Shown piece by piece: positions 22,023 to 34,400 of a stretch of 64,000 bases of DNA. The stretch's first letter is position 1. Each line of letters opens with the position of its first letter. Source of the DNA: Tanytarsus gracilentus (taxonomy: Eukaryota; Arthropoda; Insecta; Diptera; Chironomidae); the NCBI GenBank assembly GCA_038502055.1, contig JAXRKN010000043.1, forward strand, positions 5,146,001 through 5,210,000, given 5' to 3'. Position numbers and translations under genes: made by a program. The notes under the pieces are model-generated. The model did no database searches and was not told where the DNA came from. It saw only the letters and a list, made by a program, of their open reading frames with translations.

Positions 22023-25000
22023 TTAGAATTGACTTTCTTTTCGAGTGAATGTCGTCGTTGTGGTTTTATCATCGGTGTTTCCGTTCGTTGCGCCAGTTCC
22101 ATGCGATATTGTGGCGATGACCGATTTAACAATAACCGAATTCTGATGTACCTCATTGGTCTCACCGCTCAAATTAACATCCTTCAATGTCTTATAGTCC
22201 AGAATTTCCTTCGTGTTTAAGCTCGTCGTTGTGTTGTTCGTTGTGGTCGAAAGAACCGAGAGACGTCCAACAACCTCTTCAGTAGTTGTCGAGCAGAGGG
22301 TTGTAACGGTTGAATTCAGATGATCGCGAACCGAATCAATCGTGATATCGCCCATTGAGCTGGTGATTGTCTCATTTGTTAAATTAAGGTTGTTCGTTGG
22401 TGACGATTCAACGCCATTGGTTAAGTGTTCTGTGAATTTAGTCAAATATTAGAAGAAAATTGTGAAACAAATTAAACTTTCTTACCAGTTCGATTTATTG
22501 CCAAATCGCTCGTAGCACCACTGATCGGTGTTGTCGCTTCCAATGTTGTATTGTCATTTCCCTCTTCCGTATCAAGAGTTGGTTCCATCTCGACAGACTC
22601 TCGTTCGTCATTATCCCATTCCTCTAACTCAATGCTGCCCGTTGGCTTAACAACCTTCGTTGCTGATAAGGTAATTCGTTGAATTTCAGACGATGACATC
22701 ATGTAGAGTGCTTCACCATGATTCGTGAAACATAATGATGATATACCACTAAAAAAAGAAAATTTTTTAATCATAAAATTACTAATAAAATAATTTGTCT
22801 CACTTGATATCTTCACGACGAATAGCTGCGGCGTTTAATTGTCTCTTAAATTCTGGAATGGATAAAACGAGGCAGTCTCCTAGGTTTGTTAGGCACAGCA
22901 ATGCGTATTCCTTGTAAATTATATTCTCAGCTGGAGGATTTGTTTCGCTCGGCTCATTTGAAGGCGGAGGAGCGGCAAGAGGTGATGCAGGACGCTGTTT
23001 TGTTGGACTTGGTGCCAATTGCTCAGGGTTGACTGAGCATGTAAATTCAGCAAATTGCATTCGTCGTACACTAAAAGAGTTGCTTAATAAATTTTATGTA
23101 AAATCATAAAATTAAGTAACTCACCGAGCGCCTTCATGTGCTGTCAATTTGAACTTGTTCAAAGGCTTTAATTGTGGCAACGAGAATAGTTTGAACTGCT
23201 CTTCAGATGCAATGACGACTTTATGCGGTCCGACTCCCGGATCATCTTGAAATTCCAAGGGAACGTTGTGCTTTAAAAATTAATTAAAATCAGATAAGGT
23301 CATTAATTAAATTAAATATCCTTACAGCATCAAAAAGCGAAATAGCAATGACGGGCGCTCGATGTTTGATTTGAATTTCTTTTGCCAACTGGCCGATGAT
23401 TGGTTTCGGCGGCGCTTCTTCTGGTGTACTGCCAGTTCGTTGTGGAATGTGAAGAATAAAAATGGACACACAACTCGAATTCGTACCCGACCATAGGGTT
23501 GGAACAGTTGTATTCACTAAAAAAATATTTAAATTAATTAATTTTTTTATTTAAAATGTTAAATCTCACCATTGGTAATGTAAGTTTGAGCGAATGTGAG
23601 GCACCTGATCATTGATCCCATGCCATCGTCAACGGCTCTCGCTTCAATTTGCCGCTCGACGGGTCGTGTTTCTGCCGGAATGGCTGCTTGCGTATTTCTC
23701 GTTGATCTTCCTTTCCTCAATCTACGGAATGACTCGCGCAATGACTTTTTGAATGATTTTCTTCTCGAAATCGGCTCACCAGCGCCAGTCAGGTCATTCG
23801 GATTTAGTGTACACTTGTGCAATACAGGACGATTTGCTTTGAAATCATAGAGGATGAGGCCGTGAGCAGTGCCTGCAGATAGAAGACCCCATTTCGGCTG
23901 GAGAGCTAGGCATGTGATTGCAGCGGGTGGTTTAATTTGAACGACACCTAAAACTTCAACGCCTTCCGTCAATGGTTGACTCTGTTCGAGTAATTGCTGC
24001 TTAACTTTTAACGGATCATGTCCTTTCCAGACAAATCCAAGATGCTCACTGACCAAATCCATCGTCGTTGTTCTAATTCCATCGGAACCAGTCATGACGG
24101 TATCTTCTAACGTCGCAACAATCACATTGCCAGCAGTTCCTCCAATTATTAAAACGCCACTCTTTGAGCAGAGCTGAATTTTCTTAACTGCTAAACGAGG
24201 ATCATCAGAGTAAGGATCAAACTGTCCTGCCTTTCTAAATGGAGGCTCTGTGTCATCGAACTCCTCCTCTTCATGCGGGATATCGAGATCATCGCCATTG
24301 CCAAAAAGCTGGGCTGTCTTTACGTGAAGCAACGGTGTGAGACAAACGTCTGAAGTATCCCAAAATTTAACACTTCCATCCTCGTGACCGGTAAGTAAAA
24401 TATCATACTCGTTCACATTTGAATCATTTTGACGCTCCGGAATTTCTCCGCCCGAAATTGGCCATTCAATGTCACTGTATTTTGCATACTGTTGAATTCC
24501 AGCTTGAACAATTTTGTCATAAACGTCAGCAGTGACCTGCGATGCAAGATAGTTGGAAGTGACTGCTGATGCATGCAATGAATGCAAATAAGGAGCATTG
24601 ACGAGAGGCAGAGTTTTATTTGTTAAATCGTATGCGACAAGTTCCTCTTCTAAAAGTACAATCAGCACTTGAGCCTGTGCACTATCGTCTTTAAATGTCA
24701 CAAAAAAGTCAATGACTTTCGAAGTAAAGTCGAGTGCTATTTTTGAACCGTCTTTACAGTGAACAGATATACACTGATGATCGCCATAAGCAGAGCGAGG
24801 CATTCCGCCGGAGAAAATAATAAGTTCATGCTCTCCACGAAATCCTCTTATAAGTCGATCAATTGCTTTACACGGATCCGGTCCATATGGAACATACTTG
24901 ACATTTTCCGGCTCCTCATCACTCTCCATACTCCACGTTGCATATGAGCCATCGGCATGGTACCATGTAAATTTAGCGCCATCGTGGCTAACATAAATGC

Positions 25001-26862
25001 CAACACTCTGGCCGTGCCCCGGAGACACAAATGATCGAATAACTTTGTTCTCCTCCAAGTCATACAAAACACAAAGACCACGATTATAGGCGATAAGTAA
25101 TAGGTGAGGCTTATCGGGAACTTGCTTGATTGACTCTATCGCGCCTGGGTTGAGTCGATAAGTTGTTGGTAACTGATCATAAACGGCATCGTGGAAAATT
25201 GTCGATTCTTTTATTTGAAAGGTCTTCAAGTCAAATTGGTACACATTTCCACCCTCAGTTCCAATCCACAGTAGATCCTTGATGTATGAGCAGCAGAGAG
25301 TCGATACTTTCTTAAATTTCTCGAGAGCGAGTGTCTTAATAGCCACGAGTAACGTTCCAGCCGGCTCCCATAATGTAAGCTGATTATTGGATGTCAGTGA
25401 CAGCAATCTTCCATTGCCGGGAATAAATTCAAGTATTTGCACAGCAACATCACCCGGCATAGGATTTGTTGATGTAATAATTGGCGTCGTTTGGCCATAA
25501 AACTCCACACCTGGCTGTCCGAAAACTTTGATTACGCCCACAGTCGTGCCGATTGCCATCAATTTCAAGACGGGATCATATGCGAGTGAATTGGGCTTAT
25601 GCGGAAATCCATGCTGAACGGTCTAAAAATAAGAATTAGAAATGCGTGTATGAATAATTTAGACTTATAGAAATTTGTATTAGTCATGGCGATAATTGAG
25701 TGACTCATGTGTTAAAAAGGTAATTGATATTTTCTCTGTGAATCTTGCCAATAATAATTTTTTGTTTTCGTTTTAAACGTTCAATAATATATAATTTATG
25801 TACGAGCACTTTAAAGTCTTCTCGCCTTCTCTTTTTTTTTTGATTGCTGTTGCTCCTTTTAATTTTTCATTCATATAAAACGAGAAGACTTACATTAATG
25901 CATTATAAAGTATTGAACTGATGTGATCTAAATATCAGATTACGCAAGCACTAGAATGTGAGTGCATGAATGAGAACATGATTTTCACTCATTTAATAAA
26001 CTCTTTACACAAGAGCAATGACATCTGGCATTTTTCCACTCGACAATGTTTATATTTTAATTTTTCATAATTATTCACTCTACCCGCAGAGAGAGCATAC
26101 ATGTGAAAAATATTAAGATGAGCGCGAAAAGTAATTTTCTGCATGCTTTTTGATTAATTGAGATTTTTTCTTTGAAATGTCGCCGCATGCAATTATGACT
26201 CACATAAAGTTCGAGATATGATTCGAGGCGTAGTCCCGGGACATTTAAGATATCGCTCGTTAAATGAACAACACTCTTATCAGCAGTGAGTTGACTCTAA
26301 ACACGGAATGAAACTTTTTTTTTGCATTCGAATTTCACGATAAGCGTAATCGATACTTTTTTTATCATTCAGAAGATTTCTTTCGTGTGAGTAAACATGT
26401 TCAATTATTTTTATTTTATGACACCACTAACGGGAGAGCGTTATCAACATCGCAGCCACAAAAAAAATGTTAAACAAATAATTTGAAATAATTTTTATCA
26501 TTCCACAACATATAATATCTTATCTCTCTCTCTCTCCCTTATACTCTTGTTGAAGAAATTGAACCTGTTTAGTTTCTCGAAAATTTTTCTATAGCCAAAA
26601 GGCACGCCTAAAGTAAAACCTTTATTTAATTTTGCCGAAAGGTGTAAAGTTTTTTTTTCCGTTTTTTAACTTGCTGATAAGAAATGAAATTATACTTGCT
26701 TTCGACATATTTTTTTTATATAATTTAAAGCGCATTGTGTATTAGAAGTTATTTTGATATATAAACGTGGCTCACCTTTCGAAATGCATAGAGCTCTTTC
26801 TGGAGTTTTACTCTCTCGGCCGACGGTTGCTGATGTCCTTTTGAACGAATAAATTTCAACAT
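22023..26862 (-). CDS. l(2)gl: Lethal(2) giant larvae, cortical polarity WD-repeat protein (about 1137 aa)
   Basis: Seven coding exons on the minus strand: 26776-26862, 23570-25622, 23326-23516, 23125-23270, 22804-23070, 22486-22748 and 22023-22429. All junctions follow GT-AG rules and the phases close to 1137 codons plus stop, close to Drosophila L(2)gl (about 1160). Lgl is a basolateral tumour suppressor that works with Scribble and Dlg and is antagonised by aPKC. The N-terminus MLKFIRSKGHQQPSAERVKLQ and the segment KVFGQPGVEFYGQ are hallmark family sequence. The double beta-propeller core fills exon 2. The basic aPKC-target stretch RRKSFKKSLRESFRRLRKG lies at about 649-667, with serines at about 652, 656 and 660. 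The C-terminal ~140 residues are Thr/Ser/Asn-rich and probably poorly conserved. A likely non-coding first exon ends at a strong donor at 27701. Confidence 0.96.
25623..26775 (-). other. l(2)gl intron 1
   Basis: The 1.15-kb intron between the first and second coding exons (donor AAG|GTGAGC, acceptor TTTTTAG|ACC) is much longer than the other introns of the gene (50-75 bases). No element was recognised inside it. First introns of this kind often hold enhancers, but nothing specific is visible. Confidence 0.75.
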
Positions 26863-28358
26863 GCTTGCAAATTAACGTGATTTATATTCTTTCCAGTTGA
26901 TATATCTTGATTTATATTCGTTTTCGGTGTATAGAAAAATGCTTAAATCATTTCTTCCTCCTCTACGTGTGTGTTTAATTTTACTTTTCTTCTTTTATTC
27001 CGAAGTGTGCTAATCTGTAAATATAAATTTTTTAAGAGAACATTTTCATTAGAGTGTCACGAATGCTATGGTCGATTATTATGCATGCCTGCACAATTGT
27101 ACATAATAATACTAGAAGTGTGGGAATTATTATTAACGACCTTCGTCTGTAATGCGTGCTAGATGAAGTTCTCAGCAGCTATTGAGACATTGTCCAAAAC
27201 TGAATGAATACAATTGAAACCCCTTTTTTAAAGAGAACTGAAATATTTTGCACGTTCATGCTGCTTATTCGGAGATTTGCACATTTATTGAACTTCTCCC
27301 TCCTTTTACCTGTTTTTTATGTGCACATATTGTGAACCTTTCTAAGACTTTGCTTTGCATTTTGGAGAAAGTATAAAATCTAGTTGGATAATTTTGAACG
27401 CGATTTTCCCACAAATACCGTATGCTAATTTTTGTCAAAAAAAAAGAAGAAAGACAATTATATATTTTGTGTGCTATCACAATGCTCAACAGGTGTTCAT
27501 GATAATCGGTGACATGAACATTTGACACGCGATTTTGACTTTTTCCATATGTAACAAAATCTTCTAAGACTCATTCTTGATTTCTTCATGGCTTAAAAGT
27601 TGTAGTACGGGGAAGAGAGAAGAGGAAAGGTGAATAGCACACAAAAAAGTGATTCAAAGCGCTTTGGAAATTGTGAATAAAATTGCAATTGAATTCTTAC
27701 CTGTTAAAATAATTATCCAACGGACGGGATTGAATCAATTGCACTCCTATCAGGTTGAAAAGTAAAGTTTAACTGATAACAAGCGCGTAGAGAATGTAAT
27801 TGAGGCAGAGAATGCGATAAAATTTAATGGGAGTGGTTGCTCATAAACTTTAACTAATTTCGTACGAAATTCACAATTTTAACTATTCGGCTTTATAAAA
27901 TTCACCTTCGTCACACACTTAAGTACTCTCTAGCAAGGCATTGCGCTTATTATCATACTAGTTAACGGAGAAATAAAATAATTTAGCAAAAATCGAATTC
28001 AACAACTTCATGAACCGGTTTATTATTCAAATTTGTACGTTATAAACCGATTCACTAATTTCTTGGTTACAATTTTACTCGACAGATGGCGAAGCGTGAG
28101 AATTTTGATTTTATTTATAACGGCTAAATTAAGTGATCGTAAGCATGTTGAAATAGTTTAATTTGATTAGTCATCTCATAAAAATTATAGTTGGTTTATG
28201 CTGAAAATAAATTAAAAAATAAATAATTTTACAATTTTTCCAATACTTTATTTTCATCAATTATTTTTTTCATTACAAACAAAATTTTTTTTTCTAATTA
28301 ACTGGTTTCTTTAATTTCCACATTTTTTTCTTCAATGATATTTATTTCGAAATAAATG
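26863..28358. other. Upstream region of l(2)gl with probable 5' UTR exon
   Basis: On the minus strand AACAG|GTAAGA gives a strong donor with the exon edge at 27701, so a non-coding first exon probably occupies part of 27701-27960, with an intron down to the start-codon exon. The transcription start was not identified. No other gene seen. Confidence 0.35.
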
Positions 28359-28364
28359 CTAATG

Positions 28365-28924
28365 GGTATTCGGCTGAATAAGTTGTTGTTGTTGTAATTA
28401 CAAAAATCGGTTTTCTTAGATTTTGCTGAAAGCAGTTAAAGACTATTTTTTATTAAATTCTTTGTGGTCTCTTCTTTTATAAACACTTTTAGACCAGCCA
28501 TAAACTTTCTATATGAAGCAGGAAATTTTTTTAAAAATTAACTAATGTGCACGGAAAATTTTTTCATCTGGCCGATCGACTAAACGGATCAAATCAATTA
28601 AGTATAAAATTCCAAACACTTAATTTTAGTTAGTGTACAAGTTGTACTATGTAAGAAAAATCATAAAAAAATTCCACAAAGCTTAATTAAATTTTAATTA
28701 ATTAAAATTGAATTGTCACGTTAGTTATAAAAAAATCTTTTAATCTTCATTTTGGAACGGCTGCAAACTTTTAGGAACCTAAAAGTTAAATTTTAAAATC
28801 AGTTTTGGAACTTTAATTAATAATCCATAATGAAATTAGTACAAGATGTATTCAGGAAAATTAAAAACTATCATTTTTAAATCGCATTTTTTAAAACTCA
28901 ACTCCACCTATTCAGCCGAATACC
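28365..28924. mobile_element. MITE with 16-bp inverted termini
   Basis: GGTATTCGGCTGAATA at 28365-28380 is matched by its exact reverse complement at 28909-28924, flanked by a 6-bp direct repeat CTAATG (28359-28364 and 28925-28930). If the terminus is read one base longer (GGGTATTC), the duplication becomes TAAT. The 560-bp interior is AT-rich and non-coding. The superfamily is uncertain because the duplication length is ambiguous. Confidence 0.8.
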
Positions 28925-28930
28925 CTAATG

Positions 28931-31399
28931 GAGCAATGTGTTCACATCGCAATCTTCATAAATCTCTCTCGTGAGATTTGTGGAGAAAAAGTTTTTTTAA
29001 AAGTTGTAAACCTAAAAAATTAAGAAAATGACACTATATGTACAATTATGTATTGCATTTTTGTTTGCAAACTTTTTCACTTAATTTCTTCATCTACAGT
29101 TACTTTTTTTTCTCTCTTAAATATCATTCAACAATATTTATTTTTTACCACCTCCGGGAAAAACTTTCCTCACGGTTTACATTTATGAAAAGAAAACTCT
29201 TTTATTACTTTATTTTTTATCTTCCTCACTTCCTTCTTAATAATCTTAGCGAATGGAAATTTTTATACTCTCCGTAATTCTTCAAATTATCAATTTATTT
29301 TTAGTCTTTCAAAAGCTTAATCAGTTTCACTTCCATATTCCATATTTTCCTCATATAATCCACTTTCAATAATTAAAAATTCATCTAAATTATTATTATG
29401 CTGGTTTTCTATTAAAATTAAATATATATATCGATAGAGTAGAAAAAGGATTAACTTTATTGTTTTAAATATATATATATAATTTAATATGACGTGTGTG
29501 TGTGTGTGTGTGTGTTTTTGTAAAAAAGTTCACTTTTTATCATTTAATAAAATGGAAAAAATGATATTCCTTTGAGGGAAAGAAGAAGGAGAGTTGCCAT
29601 AACTTGCATAATAATTTCATTTGAGTCGGTATGTAAGTTTTTTTTGTATTAAAGTTCATTAAAAGATTATTATTGGTAAAAGTCATTATAGTCTTTCATT
29701 TTTCTCTTTTCGATGAATTTAAAGTATAAAAAAATTTCATGTCAAGTTAAAAATGGAGCATAAAACTTTGACAGGGAAAAATCATCAATCAATTATTAAC
29801 TAATGATTCGTAATCAAAGTCCCCCCGAAAAGGGAATTTATAGATAGTCGATGAATAGAATGTAAGAAGATAATGTGCTCGGGACTTTTTTCAAGAGTGG
29901 GTAGACAAAGATTTCTTTTTTTAAAACTATTTACAAAATACATATTATTTTTATCTAGTCGATTTTTTTCTCACTTTTTTGTTTGTATATCTAAAGAGAA
30001 CTTTCTAAATAATTATCCTCCTTTTTTTAAATCATTTATGGCACACTTTTTTTATATTTTTAAACATGTTGATTTCTTATCTCTTTCTGCACATATTTGA
30101 ATTGTTTTAAAAAATAATTTTATAAACCATGTGATTGATTTTTGAGAATTTCTCACGTAGCGAAAGTGTACTTTTTTATTTAGATTTTTAGATCAAAGTC
30201 AAGACCTCATTTCAAAGTCTCTGGACGTGATAAAATTCAAAAATCAAACAGAAATTTTAAAATTATTAAATATAAATCGAAGGAATTTCTCATTGCTAAA
30301 ATTAAGAACGTAATTTAACCTCTCTTTGGTGTATGAAATACATAATAATTAAAAAATTCACATTTATCTTGTGTCTAAAAACTTAAGAGCTACAAAATAA
30401 AATTGATCCCCATGTATGGTCAGAGAAGAAGAACAAAAAATTCTGCATATACTTGAGCGTTACGTTACGGGAGAGATGCTTTCATTTGAAATACTTTTTA
30501 GACTGTGCTCGATCGTGTCAGTATCTCGCGACTTGGCTTAATATTTTTTTCGTATTTTTTATACAATGTTTTTGCTTATTTCCCTGATCGCAGTGCTTTG
30601 TTACAGTTTCCTCAACAATACATAATCACGATAAATGCATCTTAATCTTCTCTTGATTAGTTTTTTCTAATTTCATTCAATTTCATTTAAAATCGTTTTC
30701 AACTTTTATAATTTCTTAAATTTCAAAAAAATTCTACCATTTTTTCAATTTACTTGGGATTCGATTAGAATATTGAAGGGATTAAAATTGACGAAATACA
30801 TTCTCTACTCTAAAGCTCATCATCATCAATAGCTTTTCACTATCAATACCTCAAACATTGTCCTATATATAGAGTGTGTGGCTGCTTTAAAAATTTATAC
30901 TTTCAAGATTTTCATTAACGATTTTCAGAATATGCGCGAGCTATAGTTTTTTGTTTTATATAAAAAACTATTTCAATTTTCACGAGATATAGACTACAAT
31001 TGCGGATTCTCGATCTTTTGATACCGCAAAATGCGTGTATGTATTATGTGTGTATATTAAGTGTAATTTGTTTTCTAAAAGCTCATCTAATGTTTCTCAC
31101 ATGACTCTTCCGAAATTGAATCAGGATCGCGTCACTGACAGGGAGGAGAACGGAGCGTCGAGTTGATTTACACCGAAAAAACAATGTCTCTTCCTATAAT
31201 GTGCGGAGAAGGAGAGAGAAGAAGAATTGAGCATTTTGCGATATCAAAAGTTCAATGATTAATTTCTAAAGAGGGAGAGCGTGAGATCAACGAAGAGCGT
31301 AACGATGTTTTTTAGTGGATTTCGAGGGTTTGTGGCGCTTGTCGCGCCGAAGCCTATGTCATTCACCCTCCACTGTATACAAGTATGAAAGAAGAATCT
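28931..31399. other. Intergenic / Tweety 3' flank
   Basis: AT-rich DNA with a (TA)n and a (GT)n microsatellite and, near its right end, presumably the 3' UTR of the minus-strand Tweety-family gene. No coding exon or RNA gene recognised. Confidence 0.5.
29494..29515. repeat. (GT)11 microsatellite
   Basis: Eleven uninterrupted GT units. A short (AT)n tract lies just upstream at about 29470-29480. Confidence 0.95.
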
Positions 31400-31406
31400 T
31401 TAATAG

Positions 31407-34400
31407 TTATAGCTCGGTCGCCGAATAATTCTCAAAGGGTTGCTGCAAAAGCTCCCGTGAACCGCGTTTTTCTGATTTACGATTAGACTTACTCGTACCT
31501 GTTTGTGATGAGGCGAATGTCGTCGTTTGCGGATGGTGATGATGGTGTGGCAGTGTTTGGAAGTTTTGCTGCTGTTGCTGCTTTGAAGATATTCGATATT
31601 GATGTGAGTCATCGTATGATCTTTTTTCGCGGTCTCTCGATCTCTCACGTTCATAGCCTCGCGACAGATATTGTTGTTGGTGGTGATTATAGCTCTGACT
31701 CGGAATTGATGGCAGTGGCTGTTGAGCACGTGATTGACTTCGATTTTTTGGTGGCAAAACTGGTGGATTAATTTTTGCAGGAATTGCTGATCGACTTTCG
31801 CGATTGCGCTGAGTCGTACCCGTTGAGTAGCTCTGTTTTGTCGCCTGAGGTCTTTGCAATGATCGATAATTGTTAGATGCCAATGTCGCCGCATTTAGAA
31901 CCTGTTGAGTGTGTCTTTGCTGATGTTGTTGCGGAATATCGGGCAATGGCTGTTGTTGAATCGATTTTCCCTTTGATTCCGATTGACGATGCGATGACGA
32001 CGTCTCTATACTGAACACTGATGGCTTTGTCATCTCATGAACTTCATCGCGATGCTTCTTTAGAATGCTTGACGTCTCAGAGAATCCTCCTGGTGGTTTT
32101 TTATATGGCAATGTAGCTGTCGGATAAGCCTGACCGTACTCTTGTGAAACTGTTGAGAAATTGTAGCCTTGCGCCTGGATCGTTTGTGTGCCAAAGTTTT
32201 GCTGTAATTGATAGGTTTGAAGTTCCAATTGCTGATTGTTTGGTTTTTGTAAATGGTGTTGCTGAAGTTGAATGTGCTGGTGGTTTTGCTGCTGCTGCTG
32301 TTGTTGAGACGATGAGTGCTGTGGAATTGTTTGTAATTGTTGTTGAGGTGATGGTGCTTGAACCATGGGCTGAGCAATGTTACGTGGATTGGGACTTAGG
32401 GAGCCGCCAAAGCGACCGCCATGTTTGAGCGTTGCACATTTACTTGTAGTCAAATTGGTTTTGGCAGTATTTTTTGGTCCTATTGAGACATATTTCGGAT
32501 CAAATCTATTGAAATTATCGTGTGTAACATCTCGTGGATCTTTATCGCTATCGTCTTTTTGAAAGAAATAAAAGAGTTTTAACCTCACTTCAAAAGTGTT
32601 TTGATAAAATTTTACCTTTGCCTGGGTCGCCTGCGCCTATGCAGGCTAGCGATTCTCAGTAAAAATCGTTTGATTCTAGAGTTTTACACTGTTTACTTAA
32701 AGTGGCATCTGAGTGAGAACAAAATGAAGTTATGAGTGAAAAAAGTCATTTATAATTTGTTTAAATTGAAAAAAGCGACTCTTACATTTGCCATTATTCG
32801 GACCAGCGAGATGAGCAGAATGTGATGGCAGTCTTCCCAATGTATGATGTCCGGATGATAATCTAAAGACAAACATATACCATGAATATGCAATTAGTGA
32901 CAGTCGAAAAAATAATTGTCTGCACATTGAGCTCGAATAAATGCGAGTAAGCAATGTAAACATAATAATTAATTAAACATTAATCACATCGATTGAAAGA
33001 ATTTGATTTTTTTCTTCTTCTAAAAAGTAAATTGAACAAAATTGATGAAAATTCACAATGTGTCATCATTTAATAAAAAAAAATTATACTAAAGCGGTAC
33101 ACATATGCACATATATAAAAATGAGCATCGAAAAGAAAATAAATTTCGAAAGAAAAATTATGAAGATGAATTTGGTGTTGATGTGTGTTTCTAATGTGCC
33201 TATTATAATCATAATTTTTGACTGTTGAGAGAAATAAACAGAAGAAAACTGTATATTGGCCAAGTGATGATTTTGTGATGATGGTTAGAAAATAAAAATA
33301 ATTTTAAATGTGGCAGGTAAATAAAAATTTCCACCTTTCGCTAGCGAGTTTATAGTTACCATCCATCAAGACTTTAAGGTTTCAACTTTTTGAAAAAATA
33401 AATATTAATAGGACATTAAAGTTTAGAAAAACTTTCGCAAATTTAAACTTGAGACCTTGAAAATGACCTGAGCTCTTTGAGACTTTAAATATATTTAAAT
33501 AGTTAAAATTTTAAAATGTCAGAAATGCAATAAAAATCCAACTTTAATGAACTCATAAATCTTCTTGTCCAAACAGCCCAGGCGATTTAAGCCTATCGTG
33601 TCAAATTATGCTCACGTCAACCGCATATATGAAAATATATATATGGTAATGAAGAGGCAACGCGACAGAAATATAAAGGAAATAATTATTTGCGCGTGGT
33701 CATAATATTAAAATGATAAGAAAAAGAAGCCATGCCTTTGCAACGAAATGTCATGCACATCATCATATGTAGGCGGTGGGGAATCGCCTTGATTGAAATG
33801 ATTTGCCAACCCTTGTCGTGCATGTCCTCCGTTCCTTGCATGATGAACTGCACCATGCGTGGTGAATTGCTGTGAATGCAGGAGTGTACGGTTGATGGTT
33901 GCTGTACCACTGGTTATTTGAGGCGGAGCTGTTGATGGTGACATTGAAGTTGATGGTGGAAAAAGTGGTGCTGTCTCTGCCTTGTCTTGGTAGGGACGTC
34001 TGGAGGATATAAAATTCATTAATTTATTTCGACAAGGGAGCAATAGAGTGCACGCTTACCTCTTGGTTAAATATATCCAAGTATGCGAATCCACGCAAAC
34101 CAAAATTGTGAGCAGTAAAGCCGTTGCTATGGTGGCAATCATCATTAAAGCGAGTCCAAAGAGTCCTCCATGACAGAAGCTCCTCGCTGCATTATCGTAA
34201 TGATATTGTATAGCACGGCTATCGAGCATGTCTGTGAGATCTAAATAAGTAAAAAATTTAAATAATTTTCAATTAACATTCAATGGCAATTTTCTTACTT
34301 GTTAAAACATTGGCACTGTAATCAATTGTTTGATGTAAGCTTGCGAGTCGACCGGCAACATTATGAGAGGGAAAGAGTATCCGTGCATTTAATTCTAACG

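Noticed and set aside
31505..32562. Several plus-strand ORFs opposite the Tweety tail exon
   Set aside because: Shadows of the CAG/CAA-rich coding strand; the minus frame joins known Tweety exons in phase.
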